Shown piece by piece: positions 1 to 8,690 of a DNA stretch of 64,000 nt; within the stretch, counting starts at the first letter, position 1, and every line of letters begins with the position of its first letter. The translations under genes were made by a program, and so were the position numbers. A model generated the notes under the pieces. It saw only the letters and a list, made by a program, of their open reading frames with translations, ran no database searches and had not been told where the DNA came from. This stretch comes from Paenibacillus sp. UNC499MF. Its GTDB lineage: Bacteria; Bacillota; Bacilli; Paenibacillales; NBRC-103111. The stretch covers positions 255,616 to 319,615 of the forward strand of contig NZ_FNVF01000007.1 of NCBI RefSeq assembly GCF_900107975.1, read 5' to 3'.

Positions 1-1
1 T

Positions 2-1276
2 ACACCGGAAATCGTGGAAGGATTTATTTTGAATTACGACAAGCTGCCGATTCGCGAAATTTGGCTCGTCGATATCCCGCAAGGCGAATGGAAGCTGAAC
101 ATCGTGGGCAGCCTGGCAAAGCGCATGGTCGAGAAATCCGGTCTGCCGATCCAGGTTCATCTGACGCTGGACCGCCGGGAAGCTCTGCCGGGCGCAGACT
201 TCGTCTCTACGCAGATGCGTGTCGGCATGCTCGAAGCCCGCGCCTGGGATGAGTCCATCCCGTTGAAATACGGCGTTATCGGCCAGGAAACGACCGGGCC
301 GGGAGGCATGATGAAGGCGTTCCGGACGATACCGGTCCTGCTCGACATCTGCCGCGACATGGAAGAATTGTGCCCAGACGCGTGGCTGCTCAACTTTACG
401 AATCCGGCCGGCATGGTGACGGAGGCAATCTCCAAATACAGCTCCATCAAATCGATCGGCCTCTGCAACGCTCCGATCGGCATGCACAAATGGCTGATGA
501 AAGAATACGACGTCCCGGCGTCGAGCATTTATACCGAGTTCGTCGGCCTCAATCACCTTCACTGGATCACACAGATTACCGTGAACGGGGAATCGAAGCT
601 GGAGGAGCTCGTCGGCAGCGGCAGCAGATATTCCGCCAAAAACGTGCCTCAGATGGAATGGAACGCAAGCTTTATCCGCGGTCTGGGCGCGGTGCCTTCC
701 TACTATCTCAAGTATTTCTACCTGAAGGATGAAATGCTGGAAGAACAAATCGAGGCGTCGAAGAAGGACGGCACGCGCGCCGAGGTCGTCAAGCGGGTCG
801 AAGACGAGCTTTTCGAGCTCTACAAGGACCCGGACCTGGCCGAGAAGCCGAAGCAGCTGGAAAAGCGCGGCGGAGCTTACTATTCCGAAGCTGCGGTTAA
901 CCTGATGTGTTCCCTTTATAATGACACAAGGGACATTCAGACCCTGAACGTGCGCAACGACGGCATACTGGACTTCCTTCCGAACGAGTCCAGCATCGAG
1001 GTAAACTGTGTGGTAACCCGCCAGGGACCGATCCCGGTTGCGGTAACCCGCGTGCCTGAAGCGATCAAAGGCTTGATCCATGCCGTGAAAACGTACGAAA
1101 TCCTCGCGATCGAGGCGGCCGTTACGGGAGATAGAAGCATCGCCCTTCAGGCGCTTGCCCATCACCCGCTCATTTCCTCGGTCAATACGGCCGAAAAAAT
1201 GCTGGACGAAATGCTGGAGCAGAACCGCGCGTATCTGCCCAATTTCTTTCCCGCCGCCGAACATTCGAACGTTTAA
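2..1276 (+). CDS. 6-phospho-glycosidase, glycoside hydrolase family 4 (5' partial)
   Basis: The reading frame is open from base 2, so the true start and the first part of the NAD-binding glycine motif lie outside the window. The visible protein has GH4 hallmarks: a TNPAG segment, then GLCNAPIG (the Cys that helps bind the divalent metal) and GLNHLHW (the metal-ligand His). GH4 enzymes use NAD+ and Mn2+ to cleave phosphorylated disaccharides delivered by PTS transport. The overall pattern is closest to 6-phospho-beta-glucosidases of the LicH/CelF type, but substrate and anomer cannot be fixed from this sequence. About 424 residues are visible, close to the usual 430-450, so little is missing. 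A strong terminator follows, so it is probably the last gene of a sugar operon to the left. Confidence 0.9.
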   Translation, partial: TPEIVEGFILNYDKLPIREIWLVDIPQGEWKLNIVGSLAKRMVEKSGLPIQVHLTLDRREALPGADFVSTQMRVGMLEARAWDESIPLKYGVIGQETTGPGGMMKAFRTIPVLLDICRDMEELCPDAWLLNFTNPAGMVTEAISKYSSIKSIGLCNAPIGMHKWLMKEYDVPASSIYTEFVGLNHLHWITQITVNGESKLEELVGSGSRYSAKNVPQMEWNASFIRGLGAVPSYYLKYFYLKDEMLEEQIEASKKDGTRAEVVKRVEDELFELYKDPDLAEKPKQLEKRGGAYYSEAAVNLMCSLYNDTRDIQTLNVRNDGILDFLPNESSIEVNCVVTRQGPIPVAVTRVPEAIKGLIHAVKTYEILAIEAAVTGDRSIALQALAHHPLISSVNTAEKMLDEMLEQNRAYLPNFFPAAEHSNV

Positions 1277-1358
1277 CTTTTTATGCCCCTAATGATTGCC
1301 GGCAAAAAAGAACGATTGAAAATCGAACAGAAAATTCCGCTGATGGAATGATGCGAAT

Positions 1359-1388
1359 GAACCGCCGGGAGAACCCGGCGGTTTTTTT
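1359..1388 (+). terminator. Rho-independent terminator after the GH4 gene
   Basis: The inverted repeat ACCGCCGGG / CCCGGCGGT with a short loop is followed by seven T residues. It lies about 85 bp after the GH4 stop codon. Confidence 0.85.
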
Positions 1389-1531
1389 GTGCGCAGGCGG
1401 CAGCTATTCTTCGAAAATGCTTCGGGTTGAACGGAAGAAAGAGAGGCCCGATAGGTTCCTCTCAGGTTGAAGGCCCTATGAAACTGCTGGAAGAAGAAGG
1501 ACTTTTTAGGCGAAAAAAAGCACAAAAACAC

Positions 1532-1546
1532 ATGTAAACGCTTCCT
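1532..1546 (+). promoter_or_regulatory. Candidate CcpA (cre) site
   Basis: ATGTAAACGCTTCCT fits the published Bacillus cre consensus WTGNAANCGNWNNCW at every constrained position. A second site on the opposite strand, TTGAAAGCGCTTAAT within about 1547-1561, has one mismatch. They lie about 125 bp upstream of the GNAT start. Whether they regulate that gene is inference. Confidence 0.4.
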
Positions 1547-1672
1547 ATTAAGCGCTTTCAAGAGATTTATTAAGAAAAGCCGGTGTTTTTTGAAAAAAAG
1601 GGAGGATTTTCGGCGTTTTTTGTCGTAAAATTATTTTTACACCGAAAAATTGATATTGTGGGAGTGGACCTC

Positions 1673-2104
1673 ATGCGTGTTCGTTCTTTTCGATTGTCTG
1701 ATTACAGCCTGATCTCCGATCTGCTTCAGGAAGCGCTCAGCGATCCTTGTTACAAGGAAACGATGCAGGCTTTTGCCAAGCAGCTGTCGTGGGACGGCGA
1801 ATTAGTGTTGGTTGCGGAAGAGCAGGATGAGCTGGTCGGTATGGTAATCGGAACCATCGATGACAACAAAGGATACTATTACCGTCTGGCAGTTGCACCC
1901 GGGCATCGCCGCAAGGGAATCGGCAAGGCTTTGATTGAAGGAATGAAGCAGCGTTTTATGCAGCGTAAGGTTAAACGCATTCTTGTCACAGTCGATCATC
2001 ACAATGAAATGGTGCTGCCTGTTTACGAGTCGGCGGGATACAATCACTCCGATTTTACGAGAACGGCAAACCGGCTCAGCATTGTAAAGAAAGCAAGCAT
2101 GTAG
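1673..2104 (+). CDS. GNAT family N-acetyltransferase
   Basis: This is a protein of about 143 residues with a single GNAT fold. The acetyl-CoA pyrophosphate loop is visible as RLAVAPGHRRKGIGKAL, preceded by the typical beta-strand block (LVLVAEEQDELVGMVIG). The frame stays open further upstream, but the ATG at 1673 is preferred. It has a GGAG Shine-Dalgarno about 8 bases upstream, and the protein then starts MRVRSFRLSDY, as is usual for GNATs. The substrate is unknown. It is probably monocistronic, and a possible small RNA follows directly. Confidence 0.85.
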   Translation: MRVRSFRLSDYSLISDLLQEALSDPCYKETMQAFAKQLSWDGELVLVAEEQDELVGMVIGTIDDNKGYYYRLAVAPGHRRKGIGKALIEGMKQRFMQRKVKRILVTVDHHNEMVLPVYESAGYNHSDFTRTANRLSIVKKASM

Positions 2105-2114
2105 GGGTCAATTA

Positions 2115-2239
2115 TAGTATAATGAAGGCATATCTTTTTGTCGCTGGCGGACAGGCTCCGCTCCCGGGAGGAAGGTATGCTTTTATTGTAACCACTTCTT
2201 TTTTTGCCGGGAAGAACGGGCTCCGTAGGGAGCTTTTTT
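2115..2239 (+). ncRNA. Candidate small structured RNA ending in a terminator
   Basis: A TATAAT-like hexamer (about 2116-2121) is followed by a 10-bp helix (2127-2136 with 2172-2181, including G-U pairs) that encloses a smaller hairpin (2147-2161, GCGGA/TCCGC). A four-residue mini-ORF begins inside the outer helix, with GGAGG directly upstream. The segment ends in a GCTCC/GGAGC hairpin and six T residues (2220-2239). It does not match any riboswitch or housekeeping RNA I recognise. It could be a regulatory sRNA or a leader of the DUF402 gene that ends in an attenuator. Confidence 0.35.
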
Positions 2240-2393
2240 AGTCGCTGCGTTTAGTTTTTCTACGCGGGTACCGGCAATTCCGTTTCAACCGTTTTTAACC
2301 TATTCGAATTTTAACTGACCGACAATTATAATGAATTTATGAGCATAAGCTGCATTCGCCGGATGAGACGGTTTATATAGAGGGGCAATTTTA

Positions 2394-2945
2394 ATGGAAT
2401 CTTTCGAGCATTTTGTCATTAAGAGCTTTAAGCACGACGGTCACCTGCACCGGATGTGGCTGGAGAACTGGAAAGTGCCCCGGCACGAGCTCCATCCCGA
2501 ACACCAGAGAGAAAACATGTACGTGTTTATCAACAACCAGACGAAGATCCAGGAAGCGGACGGGAAGGAATGGACAAGCCGGATTCCGGGCGTCTCTTTT
2601 TTTATTCCGGGGGAATGGTACAATATCGTCGCTCTTCTTGAGGAAGGGGGCGTGCGCTACTACTGCAACGTGGCCTCCCCGTTTTACCGGGCGGGCAGCG
2701 TCATCACCTACATCGATTACGATCTGGATGTGATCCGGATGGCCGGAGGCGACGTTCATGTCGTGGACCGGGAGGAGTACGAACAGCATAAGGCGCTGTA
2801 CAGGTATACTCCGCTGGTCGAGTCGAAAGTGAAGGCGGGGCTGGACGCCCTGCTGAAGCGGATCGGCAAACAGGACGCACCGTTCGGAGACGAAAGCGTC
2901 CGCCGGTACTATCAGCTGTGGAAAGACAGGGAAACGGAGGCTTAA
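2394..2945 (+). CDS. Nucleoside tri/diphosphate phosphatase, DUF402 family (Ntdp/YgaC-like)
   Basis: This 183-residue cytosolic protein is similar along its length to B. subtilis YgaC and the staphylococcal nucleoside tri/diphosphatase. It shares the segments IKSFKHDGHLHRMW, YYCNVASPF and YIDYDLDV, with acidic metal-binding residues in the last. The family hydrolyses nucleoside tri- and diphosphates with Mg2+ or Mn2+. The start is the ATG after a purine-rich AGAGGGG sequence. The signal peptidase gene begins one base after this stop, so the two are probably co-transcribed. Confidence 0.85.
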   Translation: MESFEHFVIKSFKHDGHLHRMWLENWKVPRHELHPEHQRENMYVFINNQTKIQEADGKEWTSRIPGVSFFIPGEWYNIVALLEEGGVRYYCNVASPFYRAGSVITYIDYDLDVIRMAGGDVHVVDREEYEQHKALYRYTPLVESKVKAGLDALLKRIGKQDAPFGDESVRRYYQLWKDRETEA

Positions 2946-2946
2946 G

Positions 2947-3555
2947 GTGACGGATTCCGGACGGGAACCGCGGTCTTCTTCCATTCACACGCCGGAGAAG
3001 GGCGGGGTGCAAGGAGGCGGGCGGATTACCGGGAAGAGAAACTGGAGCAGGCTGGGTACTTTCGTTGTGATTATACTGGCTGCTGCCGTTATTCAGCGGT
3101 ACGGATTCAACATTTCCGCCGTACGCGGAATATCGATGGAGCCGACCCTGCATGAAGGGCAGCGGCTTTTTGTGAATAAAACGGTTTCGTGGACCGGAGG
3201 TTTCAGCCGGGGAGACGTCGTGGTTCTGAGAGAACCGGATGGGACGGGCACGGAATCAAAACGCCCCTATCTGGTCAAAAGAATCGTGGCTGCGGCCGGT
3301 GACAAGCTTGAAATTACGGACGGCAGAGTTTTCGTTAACGGGGAGGAACTGAAGGAGCCTTATACGGATCAAAGGATCGCGGACGGCGATTACGGTCCGT
3401 TTACCGTAGGAACCGGTTACTGCTTCGTCATGGGCGATAACCGGCGCAGCGGAGCCAGCCTCGACAGCCGGAGTTTCGGACCCGCAGCCGTTAATTCGCT
3501 GGTGGGACGGGCAGAATGGATAATATGGCCTCCAGAAGCCCTGAGAGGTCTTTAG
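2947..3555 (+). CDS. Signal peptidase I (S26 family)
   Basis: This type I signal peptidase of about 202 residues removes signal peptides from exported proteins at the outer face of the membrane. One transmembrane segment (about residues 37-53) is followed by box B, GISMEPTL, with the catalytic Ser. Next come YLVKRIVAAAGD with the catalytic Lys and the C-terminal box MGDNRRSGASLDSRSFG. The start is a GTG just after the DUF402 stop, with GGAGG six to seven bases upstream. The region before the membrane segment is longer than in B. subtilis SipS and charged. Confidence 0.93.
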   Translation: MTDSGREPRSSSIHTPEKGGVQGGGRITGKRNWSRLGTFVVIILAAAVIQRYGFNISAVRGISMEPTLHEGQRLFVNKTVSWTGGFSRGDVVVLREPDGTGTESKRPYLVKRIVAAAGDKLEITDGRVFVNGEELKEPYTDQRIADGDYGPFTVGTGYCFVMGDNRRSGASLDSRSFGPAAVNSLVGRAEWIIWPPEALRGL

Positions 3556-3697
3556 AGAGGCTTTAGGTCCGCGGACGATCTTGGGGAGAATGGGCCCTTG
3601 AAGAGCCCGTGAGCGGAAATAGAGACTTTAAACACGCTGCCGGCAGCCGGAGCTGACAATCGGGTACATCTTAGAGCATACGGAAGGAGGGATAGAC

Positions 3698-4945
3698 ATG
3701 AGGATAACACTCGCAAATGCTTCCGAAAGGGAGCTGCTTCTGCTGAAGCAGGAAATCATCCAGGCGGCGCCGTCGCTCGGAATCGATAAAATCGGATTCG
3801 CTTCGGCGGAGCCTTTTCACGATTTGAAGGATATTCTTCTTCAGCACCGCGAGAAGGGCTACGAATCCGGCTTCGAAGAACCGGATATCGATAAACGCGT
3901 TAACCCCGAACGCAGTTTCGAAGGCGTCAAATCCATCGTGGCTATCGCGGTTGCCTATCCTTCCAAGCTGGTTAACCCTCCGCGCTCGGAAGCGGGAGCT
4001 TACCGGGGCATGCTGGCCCGGGCCGCCTGGGGCGACGATTACCATCTCGTTCTGCGGGACCGGCTGAAGCGGCTCGGAGCGTTTCTGGAAGAACGCGTCG
4101 ACGGGGTCCGGTTTATGGACATGGTCGATACCGGCGCTCTTGCGGACCGCGCCGTAGCCGAGCGGGCGGGAATCGGCTGGATCGGCAAAAACTGCGCCGT
4201 CATCACCCCCGAATGGGGTTCCTGGGTTTACCTCGGCGAATTGCTTACAAATCTTCCTTTCCCCGCCGATACTCCTATTATGGACCAGTGCGGGGAATGC
4301 CGGATCTGCATCGACGCCTGCCCGACGGGAGCGCTTGTCGGGCCCGGTCAGCTGAACTCCAGCCGGTGCATCTCCTTCGTCACGCAGACGAAGGGAATGA
4401 TTCCGGACGAGTTCAAGGAAAAGATCGGCAACCGGCTGTACGGATGCGATACGTGCCAGATCGTCTGCCCGGTTAACAAGGGCAAGAACTGGACGCACCA
4501 CGAGGATCTCCAGCCGGATCACGACGTCGTGAAGCCCCTGTTGGTCCCGCTGCTCACCATGGGCAACCGGGAATTCAAGGAGCGCTTCGGAAGAAGCTCG
4601 GCGGCCTGGAGAGGGCGCAAGCCCATTCAGCGCAATGCGGTGCTGGCGCTGGGCAATTTCAAAGACCGGTCCGCTGTTCCGGTGCTCGCTTCCCTGCTGA
4701 GGGACGATCCGCGTCCGGAGCTGCGGGCCACGGCGGCCTGGTCGCTCGGCAAGATCGGAGGCGAGGCCGCGCTGGACGCCGTCCTCCGGGCGCAGCGCGG
4801 CGAGCGCGACGAAGCGGTGCTTGCCGAGCTGGACCAGGCGGCGCGGAAGCTCGGCGGGCTTCCGCCAAGCGGCGGCAGTCCGGCGGCGGAAGCGGCCGGA
4901 GGGGCCCGGGCGGACGACGCCGGAGAGGCAACGGGGGCGAGATAG
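3698..4945 (+). CDS. queG: Epoxyqueuosine reductase QueG
   Basis: QueG carries out the last step of queuosine tRNA modification, reducing epoxyqueuosine to queuosine with cobalamin and two [4Fe-4S] clusters. The protein has 415 residues. The catalytic-Asp region is at 142-147 (MVDTGAL). The first ferredoxin-type Cys cluster is CGECRICIDACP (C198, C201, C204, C208), and the second includes C250, C253 and C257 (YGCDTCQIVCP). A HEAT-like C-terminal domain (about 310-390) has the LRDDPRPELRATAAWSLGKIG repeat signature (here given only by its key residues L-R-P-E-A-W-L-G). The last 25 residues are Gly/Ala-rich. A strong GGAGG precedes the ATG. Confidence 0.95.
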   Translation: MRITLANASERELLLLKQEIIQAAPSLGIDKIGFASAEPFHDLKDILLQHREKGYESGFEEPDIDKRVNPERSFEGVKSIVAIAVAYPSKLVNPPRSEAGAYRGMLARAAWGDDYHLVLRDRLKRLGAFLEERVDGVRFMDMVDTGALADRAVAERAGIGWIGKNCAVITPEWGSWVYLGELLTNLPFPADTPIMDQCGECRICIDACPTGALVGPGQLNSSRCISFVTQTKGMIPDEFKEKIGNRLYGCDTCQIVCPVNKGKNWTHHEDLQPDHDVVKPLLVPLLTMGNREFKERFGRSSAAWRGRKPIQRNAVLALGNFKDRSAVPVLASLLRDDPRPELRATAAWSLGKIGGEAALDAVLRAQRGERDEAVLAELDQAARKLGGLPPSGGSPAAEAAGGARADDAGEATGAR

Positions 4946-5251
4946 CCCCCGCGGGCTGCCGGGAAGTCCGGCTGTGCAGGAGGACGGCATAAGGACAGAC
5001 CTTCTGTCCGGAGGAGGCGGCTCCGCCTCCGGTATGGCGCCTTCTTGCCGGAGAGTAGTACGGCTTCCCCAGGGGAAGCGGGCAGTAACCCGGAGAAGCG
5101 CGGACAGCGTGGAAGCCGTACATGCGGGTGCAACGAAGCGATAAGCGCGGCCGCAACGGTCCCGGCCGAGCTCAGCGGCGTAGGTCCCGGCCGAACTCAG
5201 CGGTGCAGCCGGGACGCGGCAGCCGACTAACCGGAAGCGGAGGGATGAGGA
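4946..5251. other. GC-rich intergenic region with a short direct repeat
   Basis: About 306 bp of very GC-rich sequence separates queG and ogt. It contains two tandem copies of a 23-base unit (5158-5180 and 5183-5205, differing at two positions; unit begins GGTCCCGGCCGA). There is no clear promoter, terminator or gene; frames here look like composition artefacts. Confidence 0.6.
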
Positions 5252-5848
5252 ATGGACGGTAACGGCAGGAAAACGGTCACTGCGGCAGGGGAACCTGTCC
5301 GGATAGAAACCGATACGCTGGATTCGCCGATCGGTCCTCTGCTTCTTGCGAGGACAGAGAAGGGGCTCTGCGCGATCGAATTCGGCAGCGTGCCGGAAGC
5401 GGTCCGCAAGCTGGAGCAGTGGAGAGACCGCTGGATACCGGGCGGCATCCTTGTCCCGAATCCCGGAGGACTCCGGGAAATAAGTGAACAGCTTCAACAA
5501 TATTTCAGCGGACAACGACGCTCCTTCCACCTCGCATTCGATCTGCGGGGCACGGAGTTTCAGCTTCGGGTCTGGACGGCGCTGCTGTCCGTTCCGTACG
5601 GAGCCACCGCTTCCTATAAAGACATCGCCGCCGCTATCGGATCGCCTCAGGCGGTCAGGGCGGTCGGCGGGGCCAACAACCGCAACCCGGTCCCGATCGT
5701 AATCCCGTGCCACCGCATTATCGGCGCAGGCGGGCAGCTGGTAGGATACGGGGGCGGGCTCCCCGTCAAGACGGCCCTGCTTGAGCATGAGGGCTGGAAG
5801 CCGGCGGATGTCCGGCATACATCGAAGAATCGGGAGTGGAAAGCATGA
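5252..5848 (+). CDS. ogt: Methylated-DNA--[protein]-cysteine S-methyltransferase
   Basis: This suicide repair protein transfers alkyl groups from O6-alkylguanine to its own cysteine. The active-site box PIVIPCHRIIG (Cys153) is intact, followed by LVGYGGGLPVKTALLEHEG, and the helix-turn-helix segment VPYGATASYKDIAAAIGSP sits before it. At 198 residues it is slightly longer than Ogt enzymes of about 165-175 because of an N-terminal extension and a short tail. The ATG follows CGGAGGGATGAGGA. It overlaps the HD-GYP-like gene by four bases (ATGA), which suggests translational coupling. Confidence 0.93.
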   Translation: MDGNGRKTVTAAGEPVRIETDTLDSPIGPLLLARTEKGLCAIEFGSVPEAVRKLEQWRDRWIPGGILVPNPGGLREISEQLQQYFSGQRRSFHLAFDLRGTEFQLRVWTALLSVPYGATASYKDIAAAIGSPQAVRAVGGANNRNPVPIVIPCHRIIGAGGQLVGYGGGLPVKTALLEHEGWKPADVRHTSKNREWKA

Positions 5849-6876
5849 AATATGTTCCAATTGATTCCATAGAACCCGGACAATATCTGGGGAAGACGAT
5901 CTTTACGGCGTCCGGGGCGGTCATGCTGGCCGAGGGGGTTCAGCTTACCGTTTATATGATTAATACGCTAAGACGTATTGGAGTGTCCATGCTCTATATC
6001 CAGGACGCGCTGACGGACGATATTGAGATTCCCGAAGTCGTCAGCGAGGAAACGAAGCGGATTGTCATCCGGCAGATGCTGGACAATTTCGACTCCATCC
6101 GGTCCGGCAAAGACTTTAACACCCGCCACATGAGTAAGAACGTGGATACGCTGCTGGATGAAATTTTAAAAAACAAGGATGTTCTGATCCAGCTGACGGA
6201 TATCCGCACGAAAGACAATGACATGTATCTGCATGCGCTTAACGTCTGCATGATTTCCACGATGATCGGAATCAACATGAATTTAAATGCGCAGCAGTTG
6301 AAAGAGCTTGCTATCGGAGCGCTGCTCCATGACGTGGGCAAGCTGGACCGGATTACGGACGACGAGTCCAAGGACGACCGGCTGCATCATACGTGGAGAG
6401 GCTTCGAGCTGCTTAAAGCCAAGCGGGAATACAGCCTGCTTATCGCGCATGTCGCGTTCCAGCATCACGAAACGCCCGACGGGCTCGGCAAGCCGCGCCG
6501 GCTGCTCGGCGAGCAGATTCATTTATACGCAAAGATCGTCAGTGCGGCCAATACCTACGACAATTTGCTTCACGGCAGCGGCCTGAACACCGGACTGCTT
6601 CCCCATGTGGCGATCGAGCATATGATGGCTATGGCGGGCACGAAGCTGGACAGGGACGTCCTGATTCACTTCCTGCGCACCGTATCGGTGTATCCGACGG
6701 GTATTTCCGTACGTCTGTCCACCCGTGAAACGGGTGTTGTGGTCGGCCAGCACCGGGGCCTGCCGGGCCGTCCGGTGGTCCGCATCATCAAACAGGACGG
6801 CGGCAAAGAGTACGATGTGAAGGAAATGGATCTGGCGAAACACACGACGCTTTTTATCGAACACGTGTTGGCCTGA
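5845..6876 (+). CDS. HD-GYP-like phosphohydrolase domain protein
   Basis: This 343-residue protein starts at the ATG that overlaps the ogt stop; a GTG nine bases earlier is possible. An N-terminal region of about 110 residues precedes an HD domain with LLHDVGKL (H162, D163) and QHHETPDG (H207, H208). HD-GYP proteins are cyclic-di-GMP phosphodiesterases. The diagnostic GYP is replaced by GKP, and the later Asp of the usual VADVYDAL segment appears as Asn in SAANTYDNL (N236). Metal binding or substrate may therefore differ. The C-terminal part (about 285-340) resembles the small beta-rich tail common in this family. A role in signalling is likely, but the substrate is not established. Confidence 0.8.
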   Translation: MKYVPIDSIEPGQYLGKTIFTASGAVMLAEGVQLTVYMINTLRRIGVSMLYIQDALTDDIEIPEVVSEETKRIVIRQMLDNFDSIRSGKDFNTRHMSKNVDTLLDEILKNKDVLIQLTDIRTKDNDMYLHALNVCMISTMIGINMNLNAQQLKELAIGALLHDVGKLDRITDDESKDDRLHHTWRGFELLKAKREYSLLIAHVAFQHHETPDGLGKPRRLLGEQIHLYAKIVSAANTYDNLLHGSGLNTGLLPHVAIEHMMAMAGTKLDRDVLIHFLRTVSVYPTGISVRLSTRETGVVVGQHRGLPGRPVVRIIKQDGGKEYDVKEMDLAKHTTLFIEHVLA

Positions 6877-6954
6877 GATGCTTGGATTTTCGGCTTTATA
6901 ATGCTATGATGGGTTTGTCTGAAAACAATCTTTGAACGCAGGGGGAAAAGCAGG

Positions 6955-7197
6955 ATGTGGCAAATTATCATTCCGATTCTGACCTTGATCGCGGGACTGG
7001 TCGGAGGCTTTTTTATCGGGGTGTTCTATCTCCGTAAACAACTCGAGTCGATGCAGAACAATCCGGAAATGATCCAGAAAATGGCTAAGCAGATGGGCTA
7101 CAACATGAACAAGCAGCAGATGAACAAAGTGCAGACCATGATGAAGAACCAGAACCTGACCAGCAAAAAGCCGAATAAAAATGCAAGATCCAAATAA
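6955..7197 (+). CDS. YneF family (UPF0154) small membrane protein
   Basis: This 80-residue protein has one N-terminal transmembrane helix (IIIPILTLIAGLVGGFFIG), then FYLRKQLESMQNNPEMIQKMAKQMG, whose core pattern NPP/NPEMI-MAKQMG is typical of the UPF0154/YneF family. It ends in a Met/Asn/Gln/Lys-rich tail. The family is conserved in Bacilli; its function is unknown. A CAGGGGGA ribosome-binding site precedes the ATG. Confidence 0.88.
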   Translation: MWQIIIPILTLIAGLVGGFFIGVFYLRKQLESMQNNPEMIQKMAKQMGYNMNKQQMNKVQTMMKNQNLTSKKPNKNARSK

Positions 7198-7289
7198 AAG
7201 ATCCGCATGAAGCGGCCGGGAGTCCTGATTTACAGGCTGCTCGGCCCTTTGAGTAGAACGGACCAGTATTATCCAGAGGTGGTTGGCTT

Positions 7290-7898
7290 ATGCCCAGCAA
7301 CAAAGACAAAATTATCGCTGCTGCCATGGAGCTGTTTCACGAGCAAGGCTTTCAGGCTACGGGCCTGGAAGAAATTCTCTCCCAGTGCGGCGTAGTGAAA
7401 AGCAACTTTTATTATCATTTTAAGAGTAAAGAAGAGCTTGGCCGGCAAGTCATTCAGCAGAAGATCGCGCTGATGGAGGAGCAGATATTCGGGCCCTCGC
7501 TGGACAACCGGACGCTGGGTCCGCAGGATAGGCTGAGACGAATGTTCCGGCTCATGCAGGCTGCCGCGGAAGAGCATGACTGCCGCAGGGGCTGCTATAT
7601 CGGTAACCTGGTTCTTGAGCTGGGAGAGCGGTATGAAGAACTGCGCCGCCTGCTGGTGAATTTTCTGGAAGACATAGAGAACAGAATTGAGGCCTGCCTG
7701 CAGGAAGGGGCGGCTAATCAAGAGATCAACCTTCATGGCATGAAAGCCAGGGAAACGGCCGTCGCGCTAACCGCACTGCTGCAGGGCGGCATGCTCCTCG
7801 GCAAAGCGCACCGCAACAGTTTCGCGCTGCAGTACGGCGGCAAGCTGGTGAACCATATCATAGGAAACGGATCGGAAGGAGAGCAACATGCCGGCTAA
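7290..7898 (+). CDS. TetR/AcrR family transcriptional regulator
   Basis: The protein has 202 residues. The N-terminal helix-turn-helix (about residues 5-50) reads [18 protein letters not shown] followed by [16 protein letters not shown], the standard TetR DNA-binding pattern. The C-terminal part resembles the YxaF/LmrA-type ligand domain, with the [14 protein letters not shown] segment. Its target is unknown. Its stop lies inside folE (11-base overlap), so the two genes are translationally linked, although folE is not an obvious ligand-responsive target. Confidence 0.9.
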   Translation: MPSNKDKIIAAAMELFHEQGFQATGLEEILSQCGVVKSNFYYHFKSKEELGRQVIQQKIALMEEQIFGPSLDNRTLGPQDRLRRMFRLMQAAAEEHDCRRGCYIGNLVLELGERYEELRRLLVNFLEDIENRIEACLQEGAANQEINLHGMKARETAVALTALLQGGMLLGKAHRNSFALQYGGKLVNHIIGNGSEGEQHAG

Positions 7899-8475
7899 AG
7901 AATACAAAAACACCAAGGCAGCGGATAACCGCGAACAGATCGAAGGACATATCCGGGAAATCTTGCGCCTGATCGGCGAAGACCCGGAACGCGAGGGGCT
8001 GCTGGATACTCCGGCGCGCGTAGCCCGTATGTACGAGGAAATTTTCGCCGGATATGAGGCGGATTTCCACGACGTGCTCGGCGTAACTTTTGATGAGCAG
8101 CACGAAGAGCTCGTCATCATCAAGGACATCGTCTATTACAGCCAGTGCGAGCATCATATGGCGCCGTTTTTCGGCAAAATCCACGTAGGCTACATTCCGA
8201 GCGGCAAAATCGCGGGCTTAAGCAAATTCGCCCGTCTGGTGGAAGCCATCACCCGCAAATTGCAGGTGCAGGAGCGGATCACTTCCCAGATCGCCAACAC
8301 GCTGGACGAGGTATTGGAGCCGCATGGCGTCATGGTCGTCGTGGAAGGCGAGCATCTGTGCATGTGCTCACGCGGCGTGAAGAAGCCCGGCAGCAAAACC
8401 GTCACGTCGGCCGTACGCGGCTCGTTCCGGACGGATTCGGCCTTACGGGCGGAGTTTTTGTCGCTGATTAAGTAG
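7888..8475 (+). CDS. folE: GTP cyclohydrolase I
   Basis: This enzyme converts GTP to 7,8-dihydroneopterin triphosphate, the first step of tetrahydrofolate synthesis (and the source of queuosine precursors in many bacteria). The protein has 195 residues. Zinc ligands are visible as QCEHH (C87, H90) and EHLCM (C158). The substrate-binding segments [17 protein letters not shown] and SAVRGSF are intact. The GGAAGGAG ribosome-binding site lies inside the end of the TetR gene. With queG at 3.7 kb, this is the second gene in the region that can contribute to queuosine. Confidence 0.96.
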   Translation: MPAKEYKNTKAADNREQIEGHIREILRLIGEDPEREGLLDTPARVARMYEEIFAGYEADFHDVLGVTFDEQHEELVIIKDIVYYSQCEHHMAPFFGKIHVGYIPSGKIAGLSKFARLVEAITRKLQVQERITSQIANTLDEVLEPHGVMVVVEGEHLCMCSRGVKKPGSKTVTSAVRGSFRTDSALRAEFLSLIK

Positions 8476-8604
8476 CTTGGGACAACCTGCGGAGAAAGTC
8501 CGGAGGGTAGCCGATCCAGGATACCCAGTGTATTTCGACCCAGGCAAAATAAACCCAAGCAGAACCCAAGCAAAATTGGATCTCCAATCAACTGCAAACG
8601 AAAA

Positions 8605-8630
8605 GGCAGCCGTAAAGGCTGTCTTTTTTT
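8605..8630 (+). terminator. Terminator after folE
   Basis: GGCAGCC / GGCTGTC (one G-U pair) with loop GTAAA is followed by seven T residues. Confidence 0.85.
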
Positions 8631-8690
8631 GTTGTGTATATACGAACAAATACCAACTAAAAACAATTAAATAAAATAAAATACACAATC

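Larger units (their letters stand above)
1277..1672. other. Intergenic region between the GH4 and GNAT genes
   Basis: This stretch of about 395 bp holds the GH4 terminator, an AT-rich segment and a cre-like sequence at 1532-1546. A short minus-strand reading frame here has no recognisable features and is not called. Confidence 0.6.

Noticed and set aside
1289..1561. 90-codon minus-strand frame in the GH4-GNAT gap
   Set aside because: It runs through a terminator and an AT-rich stretch and has a Phe/Ser-rich composition with no recognisable signal.
3671..5860. 729-codon minus-strand frame over queG and ogt
   Set aside because: Both covered genes are clearly real on the plus strand; the frame is rich in Arg and Pro with no domain and is a composition artefact.
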